Below are positions 8,397 through 15,784 of a DNA stretch of 64,000 nt, in pieces. Every line of letters starts with the position of its first letter. Positions within the stretch are counted from its first letter, which is position 1. The position numbers and the translations under genes were made by a program. The notes below the pieces were generated by a model. It had not been told where the DNA came from. It was given only the letters and a program-made list of their open reading frames with translations, and made no database searches. This DNA is from DUZB01 sp963747555 (lineage in GTDB: Bacteria > Desulfobacterota > DSM-4660 > Desulfatiglandales > Desulfatiglandaceae), in contig CAVVFZ010000033.1 of assembly GCA_963747555.1 (NCBI GenBank), positions 62,001 to 126,000 of the forward strand, read 5' to 3'.

Positions 8397-8471
8397 TCAG
8401 CGCATGGGTATACCACTCCCCCAAAAATAATAAAAATAAAAGCGCTGCCAGTTATTTGTTTTTGTCGTCAT
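8397..8471 (-). CDS. Aromatic leader peptide 1 (24 aa), upstream of aroK
   Basis: A 25-codon frame starts at ATG 8469-8471 and ends TGA 8397-8399. Its centre is WQRFYFYYFW, eight aromatic residues in ten, and it ends GIPMR. The RNA string CAGCGC just before the aromatic codons is complementary to GCGCTG at the stop, so the codon run lies in the loop of a hairpin (region 1:2). The ACCCA before the stop can pair with the terminator 5' arm (region 2:3). A sigma70-like promoter lies about 40 bases upstream. This is the classical layout of ribosome-mediated attenuation, responding to all three aromatic amino acids. Confidence 0.88.
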   Translation of the reverse strand: MTTKTNNWQRFYFYYFWGSGIPMR

Positions 8472-8505
8472 GTTTTTTGTTACCCTTTTCTATTAGTGTG
8501 GGAAC

Positions 8506-8534
8506 TTTTAAAACAATGCGCTTGAGTTTGTCAA
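8506..8534 (-). promoter_or_regulatory. Predicted sigma70 promoter of the aro operon
   Basis: On the minus strand TTGACA (8534-8529) and TTAAAA (8511-8506) are separated by 17 bases. Transcription would start near 8499 and give about 28 bases of leader before the aromatic leader peptide. Confidence 0.6.
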
Positions 8535-8568
8535 GAAGAAAATGGAGACATCAGCAATAAAAAATTTC

Positions 8569-8597
8569 TTGACATTTATTTTGAAGTCCACTATAGG
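8569..8597 (+). promoter_or_regulatory. Predicted sigma70 promoter of the trp operon
   Basis: TTGACA (8569-8574) and TATAGG (8592-8597) are separated by exactly 17 bases. The start site would fall near 8604, only a few bases before the leader peptide ATG at 8607, so that message would be nearly leaderless. The promoter is back to back with that of the aro operon. Confidence 0.6.
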
Positions 8598-8606
8598 TCT
8601 TTGCCC

Positions 8607-8702
8607 ATGGAAAGTACACTTTCAACAATCAACGGGTTAAACGAAAGGAACTGGTGGTGGTGCTGCTCCAACAGGGAGATGTGTCCACCGGTGATAAGAT
8701 AG
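8607..8702 (+). CDS. trpL: trp operon leader peptide (31 aa)
   Basis: A 32-codon frame starts with ATG 8607 and ends TAG 8700-8702. It contains NWWWCC, three consecutive Trp codons at positions 16-18, and no other Trp. It lies just downstream of a good sigma70-like promoter and upstream of two successive terminator hairpins before trpE. This is the standard form of a Trp attenuator, found by reading the DNA. No Shine-Dalgarno is obvious, consistent with translation from or very near the 5' end. Confidence 0.85.
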   Translation: MESTLSTINGLNERNWWWCCSNREMCPPVIR

Positions 8703-8720
8703 AATAATACAGTAAAATCA

Positions 8721-8760
8721 AACCGCGGGCGCACCTCTCAGGTGTCCCGCGGTTTTTTTT
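8721..8760 (+). terminator. trp attenuator terminator 1
   Basis: ACCGCGGG pairs with CCCGCGGT, with an inner ACCT/AGGT stem, and is followed by eight T. It lies 18 bases after the trp leader peptide stop. Confidence 0.85.
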
Positions 8761-8775
8761 GTCATTACCATAAAA

Positions 8776-8809
8776 GGTCGCGGGGCTGGAAGTCCCGGGG
8801 CCTTTTTTT
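8776..8809 (+). terminator. Second tandem terminator-like hairpin before trpE
   Basis: GGTCGCGGGG can pair with TCCCGGGGCC (a seven-base loop, two G-T wobbles and one mismatch), followed by seven T. It ends only a few bases before the trpE start, so it may also mask the trpE ribosome site. Confidence 0.6.
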
Positions 8810-8813
8810 ATGG

Positions 8814-10314
8814 GTGAAAATTTTGAAAACAGCATCTTCTTTTTCCGAGTTCAAAGCTGCCGCCGCAAAGGGAAACCTGATCGCTGTTCACAGGGAACTT
8901 CTTGCGGATACGGAAACGCCTGTTTCCGTGTACATGAAGATAAAGGATAGACAGGCTTCCTATCTCCTTGAAAGCGCTGAAAGGGGAGAAAACTGGGGCC
9001 GGTACAGTTTCATCGGATTCGATCCTTTCCTCACGGTTACCCTGTACGGAGGTCGTTTGGAAATCCAAACCGATGAAGAACTGCAGGTCATGGAAGACGT
9101 TCGCAACCCTTTGGAGACCTTGCGGATCCTGTGCAACCGTTACCGTCCGTCCGGGACCGAGGAACTCCCGCGCTTTCAGGGAGGGTTGGTGGGGTTTTGC
9201 GATTACGAACTGATCAGCAAATGGGAGGACCTTCCGCAACTGTCCACTCCATGCAGGAGACAGACCCCAATCCGTCTTCACCGCTTCAAAACGTCTTATC
9301 CTGTTTGACCATCTCAAACACACCATGCGGATTGTTGTATTCGCCCACCTGGATGAAAACAATGATCCGGAGCAGGCCTACAAAGATGCGCTCGTAAAGG
9401 TAGACGAGACGGTCGATCTGCTGAGGATGCCCGAGTCCCGCGATAGGGTCGAAAAGCCTTTTTCCGTTTCGGAACTTAAAAGCAATTTCGGGGAAACGGA
9501 ATTCAAACATGCCGTACAAAAAGCGAAGGAATATATCGCGGCGGGAGATGTAATCCAGGTGGTTCTTTCCCAAAAATTCTCGGGCCATGCCACGGGAACG
9601 GATTTTACGCTGTACAGACATTTGAGAAGCATCAACCCTTCTCCTTATATGTTTTACTTGAATTTCGGTGCAACAAAAGTCATCGGCGCCTCCCCGGAGG
9701 TACTGGTGCGCCTGACGGGCCGGCACGTGGAACTCAAACCCATAGCGGGAACAAGGGCAAGAGGAAAAAATCCGAGAATGGATAGAGAATTGGAAAAAGA
9801 CCTCCTGGAGGACCCGAAGGAACGGGCCGAACATATCATGCTCGTGGATCTCGGAAGAAACGACGTGGGCAGGGTTTCCGTTCCGGGCACGGTTACGGTT
9901 CCCCGTCTCATGGAGGTGGAACGCTTTTCCCACGTGATGCATCTGGTTTCCAAGGTGGAAGGGCAACTGAAACCCGGCCTGGACAGTTTCGATCTATTCA
10001 TGTCTGCGTTTCCGGCTGGAACCGTTACGGGAGCCCCTAAGATCCGGGCCATGGAAATCATTCATGAACTGGAACCAGACCCGAGAGGACCTTACGCCGG
10101 GGCCGTGGGATATTTCAGTTTCAACGGTGATATGGATTTCTGCATTACGATCCGAACCGTGACCATCCACCACAACAGACTCTCCATACAGGTGGGAGCA
10201 GGGATTGTGGCTGATTCCTCCCCGGATGGAGAATACAAAGAAACCCTTAAAAAGGCAGGGGCCATGTTCAGGGCCCTGGAACAGGCGAAGACAGATGATC
10301 CTTCTAATCGATAA
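8814..10314 (+). pseudogene. trpE: Anthranilate synthase component I, one frameshift
   Basis: TrpE makes anthranilate from chorismate using ammonia supplied by TrpG. The N-terminal domain contains YLLESAERGENWGRYSFIG, where LLES is the Trp feedback-binding motif. The catalytic domain has GDVIQVVLSQKFS, PSPYMFYLNFG, IAGTRARGKNPRMD, MLVDLGRNDVGRV, FPAGTVTGAPKIRAMEII and IQVGAGIVADS. One break near 9240-9250 shifts the frame between the two domains; deleting one base restores PLHAGDRPQSVFTASKRLIL. I chose GTG 8814 as start, with TTG 8823 as alternative; neither has a strong ribosome site. Joined length is about 499 residues, normal. The stop overlaps the trpG start. Confidence 0.9.
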
Positions 10315-10877
10315 TTACGATTCCTTCACCTACAACCTGGTTCAGATGCTGGAAGAGATGGAACAGGCTGTGGAGGTGTTTCGCAACAATCAGATATCCC
10401 TTGCGGAAATAAAAGCAAAAGGACCGGATGCCATTGTCATATCGCCGGGGCCATGCACGCCGGCCGAAGCGGGCATATCGGTGGAAACGATCCGGTTCTT
10501 CTTTCCCTGGATTCCCATATTGGGCGTCTGTCTTGGGCATCAGTCCATCGCGGCCGCTTTCCATGGCAAGGTAATCAGAGCCGATCGCGTCATGCATGGA
10601 AAGACGTCTCTTATCCATCACGACGGAGACTCCATCTACAGGGATCTGCCCAATCCTTTTGAGGCCATCCGTTACCATTCACTGATCGTCGAACACGATT
10701 CCCTGCCCGAATGCCTCAAGATCAGTGCATGGACGGAAGATGGCAGAGATCATGGGCTTGAGGCATAGGGAACAAAAAACAGAAGGGGTTCAATTTCATC
10801 CGGAATCTATCCTGACCAGGGAGGGCGCTTCCTTGGTAAAGAACTGGCTGGGCTGTCTCGACGGGCATAGCGCATAG
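10295..10877 (+). pseudogene. trpG: Anthranilate synthase component II (glutamine amidotransferase), one frameshift
   Basis: TrpG hydrolyses glutamine and channels ammonia to TrpE. The product starts MILLIDNYDSFTYNLVQ and has ISPGPCTPAEAG, the nucleophile motif LGVCLGHQSIA and the oxyanion region. The catalytic EGVQFHPESILT (His and Glu) lies after a frame change at about 10735-10750 caused by one extra base. With the shift the protein ends at TAG 10875-10877, about 193 residues, normal for the family. ATG 10295 lies inside the end of trpE, a 20-base overlap that suggests translational coupling. The terminal codons run into a repeat-like word at 10866-10900. Confidence 0.9.
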
Positions 10878-10900
10878 CGCATGGAGCAAAGCGCAGAGCG
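10866..10900. repeat. Imperfect short tandem repeat (CATAGCG words)
   Basis: The tract contains CATAGCGCATAGCGCATGG followed by degenerate copies. It begins within the last codons of trpG and resembles word-like tandem tracts I know from other environmental bacterial genomes. No coding function is apparent. Confidence 0.4.
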
Positions 10901-10917
10901 AAAAACGCAAGAATGCA

Positions 10918-11091
10918 GTCACAGAGTCTTTTTTGCTGCTGCATCTTGGATAAACCTTCACAGACCGTTGATAGGTCCTTTTAGCTGGTACAACAAATAG
11001 CCCGGGGCTCTCATCCATCCTGGCCGTACCAGCATAAAAGGACCGGTAGCTCCACAGGAATCAGATGCTGCAGCAAAAAAGACCCTGTGAC
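10918..11091. repeat. 174-base imperfect palindrome between trpG and trpD
   Basis: The outer arms 10918-10946 and 11063-11091 are inverted copies with two mismatches (core GTCTTTTTTGCTGC against GCAGCAAAAAAGAC). The inner arms 10974-10991 and 11026-11044 (GGTCCTTTTAGCTGGTAC against GTACCAGCATAAAAGGACC) pair with one bulge. The rest of the gap between trpG and trpD (10878-11206) holds no gene. It could be a MITE-like insertion or a structured RNA element inside the operon transcript. I see no clear target-site duplication. Confidence 0.7.
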
Positions 11092-11206
11092 GGAATGGAT
11101 TTCCTGAGTCCGAAATTTCGTGGCAGGGGAGTTGAATAGGATGCCTCTGCCTTTTGGCAGGCATGATAACTGAAAAAAACCATAAATCCAAAGAGGAGAT
11201 TTTATC

Positions 11207-12294
11207 ATGTTAAAGAAATTTATTGGAAAAGTTGTAAACGGCAAGGACCTTCTGGAAAAGGAAATGGAAGAGGCCATGGGGATCATCATGAACGGCAGCG
11301 CAACGCCTACTCAAACCGGCGCCTTTATTACCGCATTGAGGATGAAGGGAGAAACGGTGGAGGAAATAACCGGGTGCCGCCAGGATCATGAGGGCGAAGG
11401 TGGAAAACATCAACCTGAACAACCATCTCGTAAACATGGATCGCGATGAAATAAACGTGGAAGATGAAACGATTCTGGATACATGCGGAACGGGTGGAGA
11501 CGGAACCAATGACCTTCAACGTCTCCACCACCACAGCATTCGTGGCCGCCGGCGCCGGTATCCGGGTGGCCAAGCACGGCAACAGGGCGGTTTCGAGCCA
11601 ATGCGGCAGTGCGGATGTCCTGGAAAAGTTGGGCGTGAAGCTCGATATCAACACCGCTGATGTGGAAAACTGCATCAATGACGTGGGGATTGGATTTCTC
11701 TATGCCCCGCTTTTTCACGGCGCCATGAAACACGCTGCCGGACCAAGACGGGAAATAGGGATCCGAACCATTTTCAACCTGTTAGGCCCCCTGACCAATC
11801 CTGCCAGGGCCACCGCGCAGGTCCTTGGCGTCTACACCCCTGAACTCACGGAAAAGATAGCGCACGTACTGGGGAATCTGGGAACCAGGGAAGCCTTTGT
11901 AGTCTGCGGAGAGGGGACCTATGACGAGATCAGCGTATGCGGACCCACCAAAATCTCCCATCTTAAAAAAGGAGAGGTCAAGACCCATGAAATGACTCCG
12001 GAGATGTACGGGTTAAATCGGGCAAACCCTGAAGCCATCCGGGGAGGAGATGCCGGAAGAAATGCGGAGATTGTCCGGGATATCCTCAACCGCGGAGATG
12101 GGCCCAAGAGAGATCTGGTACTCCTCAATGCCGCAGCCGCTTTTATTGTGGCAGGGCTTGACGACAATTTTCCCGACGGAATCGAAAGGGCAAAGGAATC
12201 CATAGATTCGGGCAGGGCCGCGCAAAAGCTGGATAATCTCATAGCCTTCACGCAGGGGTGCGGGGAGTTCGTGCGGAAGAACCTCTCCAATTAA
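11207..12294 (+). pseudogene. trpD: Anthranilate phosphoribosyltransferase, two frameshifts
   Basis: TrpD transfers the phosphoribosyl group of PRPP to anthranilate. The N-terminal helical domain includes MNGSATPTQTGAFITALRMKGET, and the PRPP loop DTCGTGGDGT is followed after a frame change by FNVSTTTAFVAAGAG. VAKHGNRAVSSQCGSADVLEKLG and FNLLGPLTNPA are diagnostic. Breaks lie near 11377, in GGGTGCCGCCAGG, and near 11510, where one A too many separates GDGT from MTFNVS. ATG 11207 has AGAGGAG about nine bases upstream, so it has its own ribosome site after the palindrome-containing gap. Joined length is about 362 residues, slightly long for the family but acceptable. Confidence 0.9.
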
Positions 12295-12304
12295 GGGACA
12301 ATCC

Positions 12305-13100
12305 ATGCATGACAAACTGAAAGAGATCCTGGCGGAAAAGAAACGAGAGGTGGAAAAGCTCAGACGGACGATGCCCCTTTTCGGACGGGGAGACTCCCTC
12401 TCCCCTTCGCAATTTCAAGGAAAGCATCCGCAGGAAAGACAGGGCATCGGTCATTGCCGAAATCAAGTTCGCCTCTCCTTCGGCCGGCGTCATCCGCGGA
12501 AAGACCGATGTCACCTCCATCGGCCGTATCTACGAGGCGTGCGGGGCCGGAGCCGTTTCACTCATCACGGACAGGAAATTTTTTGGCGGGGACCTGTCCC
12601 GGTTGCCGCTTCTCAAAGAAGCGGTAAACCTGCCCGTTCTGCGAAAAGATTTCATCATTGATGAACTGCAGATCATGGAGTCGGTGGCCTGCGGGGCCGA
12701 TGCGGTCCTGCTGATCGCCCGCATCCTGACGTCAGAGCGACTGGCCTCGTTGCTTTTCCTCTGCGGGGAAACAGGTCTGAGCGCCATCACGGAGGTCCAT
12801 GACCGGGAAGATCTTCAAAAGGCCGTGGACTGCGGGGCCGATATCATCGGAATCAATAACCGGGACCTGGATACCTTTCACGTGGATCTTGAAACCACCA
12901 GGAAACTGGCGCCATCTGTGCCGGACCATTGCCTGCTGGTCTGTGAAAGCGGTATCCGGAGTGGAGAGGCCATTCGATCGCTGCGAGGATTGCACATCAA
13001 CGCCTTTCTGGTGGGTTCCGCCATTATGGCAAGCCCGTCCATGTCGAAGACGTTACAGAAACTGGTACGGGCGGCGGAAAAAAGCGATGGTCAAGGTTAA
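12305..13100 (+). pseudogene. trpC: Indole-3-glycerol phosphate synthase, one frameshift
   Basis: TrpC closes the indole ring of carboxyphenylaminodeoxyribulose phosphate. The start MHDKLKEILAEKKREVEKL matches the family N-terminus. After a frame change near 12400 the barrel reads VIAEIKFASPSAGVI (catalytic Lys), VSLITDRKFFGGDL, VLRKDFIIDELQI (KDFI signature), VLLIARIL, GINNRDLDTF, CESGIRSGEAI and FLVGSAIMAS. The joined protein is about 264 residues, normal. It starts ten bases after trpD and its last bases overlap trpF by 14. The single break with perfect motifs on both sides again looks like an indel in the sequence. Confidence 0.9.
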
Positions 13101-13717
13101 GAGTCTGCGGCATAACCAGTTTTGAAGATGCGGACATAGTCCTTTCAAAAGGGGTGGAAATCCTGGGGTTCATCTTCGCTCCGAGCGAAAGAAGAATCAC
13201 GCCCGAAAGGGCGCGTGAAATGATCAGCCGGCTTCCCCCTTTCGTGCAAACGGTGGGCGTCTTTGTCAATGAAGCCCCACAGGTCGTCAAGGAAATCCGC
13301 GAGTATTGCGGACTGGACCTGGTGCAACTGCACGGGGATGAAAGCCCGGAGATCTGCCGGGAACTGATGCCTTTTGTCATCAAGGCCTTGCGACTGAAAG
13401 ATGTATCGAGTCTACAAAATGTGGCCTCCTACCGCGGTTGCGCACGGGCGGTTCTCTTCGACACCTACGCGAAAGACAAAAGGGGAGGCACCGGCAGAAC
13501 ATTTGACTGGGATCTCGCTGTACAGGGAAAAAAATTCGGTCTCCCGGTTATCCTTTCGGGAGGACTTACTCCCCGCAACATCCGGGAAGCCATTTCGACG
13601 GTAAAACCTTTTGCCGTGGACATGAACAGCGGCGTTGAAAAGTCGCCGGGGAAGAAATGTCCGGCTTTGGTCCAAGAGCTGATGGAAAACATCAATAAAA
13701 GAAATACTTCATGTTAA
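13087..13717 (+). pseudogene. trpF: Phosphoribosylanthranilate isomerase, frameshift near the start
   Basis: TrpF performs the Amadori rearrangement of phosphoribosylanthranilate. The natural start is ATG 13087-13089 inside trpC; after VKVK one extra base at about 13100 shifts the frame, and the expected CGIT signature (catalytic Cys, VCGITSFEDADIVLS) is read in the next frame. The rest is intact: LGFIFAPSERRI, VGVFVNEAP, LVQLHGDESPEIC, LFDTYAKDKRGGTGRTFDW (catalytic Asp), PVILSGGL and VDMNSGVEKSPGKK. About 209 residues when joined, normal. The stop overlaps the start of trpB by seven bases. Confidence 0.9.
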
Positions 13718-14937
13718 ACGGACCATATTTTGGAGAGTTTGGGGGTGCTTTCATCCCCGAGGTTCTCTTCTCCACCTTTCAAGAACTCACCAAAGCCTTT
13801 GAAACCGCAAAGACGGATCCTGGTTTCTGGAACGCGTATCTGGACATTCTGTCCACCTATTCCGGTCGACCCACTCCCATCACCTTCGCGGAAAACCTGA
13901 CAAATCACTTCGGGGGGGCACGCATTTATATCAAACGGGAGGACTTGAACCATACAGGCGCCCACAAGATCAACAATGTGATGGGACAGGGGCTTCTGGT
14001 AAAGCGCATGGGGAAAACCCGCGTGATCGCCGAAACCGGGGCCGGGCAACATGGGGTCGCAACGGCAACCATGGCTGCCAAACTCGGTCTTGAATGCTGT
14101 ATCTACATGGGAGAAGTGGATGTGAAAAGACAGCGTCCCAACGTATTTTGGATGGAACAATTGGGCGCCCGCATCATTTCCGTAAAATACGGCGCCCGGA
14201 CATTAAAGGATGCCATCAACGAGGCCTTCAGGGACTGGGTCGAAAATATGGACGATACCCACTACATGTTGGGCACGGCCTGCGGCCCTCACCCATTCCC
14301 GGAAATGGTGACCTACTTTCAATCCGTTATCGGTAAAGAAGCCAGGGAACAGATCCTCCTGAGAGAAAGAAAACTTCCTACACGCGTGTATGCCTGCGTT
14401 GGAGGTGGATCCAATGCCCTGGGAATTTTCTCGGGATTTCTGGAGGACCCGGTCGAACTGGTGGGGGTTGAGGCCGGAGGCGAGGGAGTCTATACGGACC
14501 GGCACGCCTCTCGGTTGGCCTCTTCCCATGGAGCTGTCGGTGTTGCCCAGGGTTACAAGACCTTTTTTCTTCAGGACGGGGACGGACAGATGAAGGAAAC
14601 CCACAGCGTCGCCGCCGGACTGGATTATATCGGCGTATCCCCGATTCTTTCCGCCTTCCATCAAGAAGGCAGGATTCGATTCGAGTCCGCAACGGATAAG
14701 CAGGTCTTAGACGCCCTGTCTCTCACCATCCGAAAGGAAGGGCTGATTCCCGCCCTGGAATCCGCTCATGCCTTTGCCAGGGCATTCGAGGAAGCCCCAG
14801 GGTTGCGACCTGAGGATATCATTCTGATCAACCAGTCGGGGCGGGGAGATAAGGATATCTTCACCGTTGCCGATGCTTTTCAAGATCCGAAATGGAAAGA
14901 TTTTATCAAGAAAAAAGGAGAGGAATATGGCGCTTGA
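13711..14937 (+). CDS. trpB: Tryptophan synthase beta chain
   Basis: TrpB condenses indole with serine using PLP. The 408-residue protein carries YFGEFGGAFIPE, the PLP lysine in NHTGAHKINNV (K86), AETGAGQHGVATA, the phosphate loop CVGGGSNALGIF, GVGVEAGGEG-type residues (VGVEAGGEGV here), and NQSGRGDKDI near the C-terminus. This is the standard TrpB1 type that pairs with TrpA. The gene is intact, starts inside the end of trpF and overlaps trpA by 11 bases. It follows a run of frame-broken trp genes, and its own intactness argues that the pathway is under selection. Confidence 0.96.
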   Translation: MLNGPYFGEFGGAFIPEVLFSTFQELTKAFETAKTDPGFWNAYLDILSTYSGRPTPITFAENLTNHFGGARIYIKREDLNHTGAHKINNVMGQGLLVKRMGKTRVIAETGAGQHGVATATMAAKLGLECCIYMGEVDVKRQRPNVFWMEQLGARIISVKYGARTLKDAINEAFRDWVENMDDTHYMLGTACGPHPFPEMVTYFQSVIGKEAREQILLRERKLPTRVYACVGGGSNALGIFSGFLEDPVELVGVEAGGEGVYTDRHASRLASSHGAVGVAQGYKTFFLQDGDGQMKETHSVAAGLDYIGVSPILSAFHQEGRIRFESATDKQVLDALSLTIRKEGLIPALESAHAFARAFEEAPGLRPEDIILINQSGRGDKDIFTVADAFQDPKWKDFIKKKGEEYGA

Positions 14938-15784
14938 ATCTCTCTTGCGAGACAGATTGGAAAAAAAACCGATCCTGATCATGACCCACCTGGTCCTCGG
15001 ATACCCATCCTTCGAAAAATGCCACAGGCTTGTGGAAACCATGGCACGTGCCGGAGTGGATATAATGGAATTGCAGATTCCGTTTTCCGAACCGGTGGCT
15101 GACGGCCCCGTCATTGCCATGGCCAACCAAAAAGCGCTCGAAAGGGGAATCACTGTAAAGGACTGCATAGATTTCGCGGGCTCGGTTGCCGCCTCTTTTG
15201 ACCTGCCGTTCCTGATCATGACCTACTACAATATTGCCTTTACATTCGGGATCCATGATTTTGCCCGAACCTTGGCCGAAAAGGGGCTGAAAGGGGCAAT
15301 CGTCCCGGATCTCCCGCCGGAGGAAGGAGACGAATATTTTGGCGCCATGACGGCACGGGATCTCTCCCCAGTGTTGATCTTCTCTCCCACGACTCCTCTG
15401 GAGCGAATGAGGTCCCTTGCCGACCACGGAAACGGGTTTATTTACTGTGTCGCCAGAAAAGGCGTTACAGGAAAACAGACGCACTTTTCCCAACGATTTG
15501 AACAATATATGCAAATGTGCCGAGAGGCTACAAGACTTCCCCTGGCCGTCGGGTTCGGATTAAAGGACAAGCAGGATGTGGACTTTCTGTCCGGGAAAGC
15601 CGATATAGCGGTGATCGGATCCCATATCCTGAAGATGGCGGAAGAGAAGGGAGTGGATTATGTGGGGGAATTCATTGAAGGATTGCGCAACACAGGGGTT
15701 GAGGGACCTCCTGTTCCCGTATTGAGCCGAATCAAGGTCTGTTCCCCCACGAACCCATCCGGCTCGATTCCGCAAAGACGCTGA
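14927..15784 (+). CDS. trpA: Tryptophan synthase alpha chain
   Basis: TrpA cleaves indole-3-glycerol phosphate and passes indole to TrpB. Catalytic residues are in MELQIPFSEPVADGP (Glu and the Asp of ADGP); the usual Gly after EL is Gln, a divergence. TYYNIAFTFG, IVPDLPPEEGDE, GFIYCVARKGVTG, LAVGFGLKD and AVIGSHIL follow the family order. GAGG lies seven bases before ATG 14927 inside the end of trpB. Family proteins usually stop soon after the FIEGL helix, whereas this one continues about 30 residues and overlaps the opposite-strand ATPase gene by 127 bases. A lost stop or small indel near 15680 is a possible reason. Confidence 0.94.
   Translation: MALESLLRDRLEKKPILIMTHLVLGYPSFEKCHRLVETMARAGVDIMELQIPFSEPVADGPVIAMANQKALERGITVKDCIDFAGSVAASFDLPFLIMTYYNIAFTFGIHDFARTLAEKGLKGAIVPDLPPEEGDEYFGAMTARDLSPVLIFSPTTPLERMRSLADHGNGFIYCVARKGVTGKQTHFSQRFEQYMQMCREATRLPLAVGFGLKDKQDVDFLSGKADIAVIGSHILKMAEEKGVDYVGEFIEGLRNTGVEGPPVPVLSRIKVCSPTNPSGSIPQRR

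Noticed and set aside
8810..8880. ATG at 8810 as start of trpE
   Set aside because: It is out of frame with the TrpE sequence and meets a stop after about 47 codons; the in-frame GTG 8814 or TTG 8823 fits the family.
1..13110. Programmed frameshifting as explanation of the broken aro/trp genes
   Set aside because: The breaks occur at unrelated positions, in both directions, and without slippery heptamers or downstream stems typical of programmed sites.
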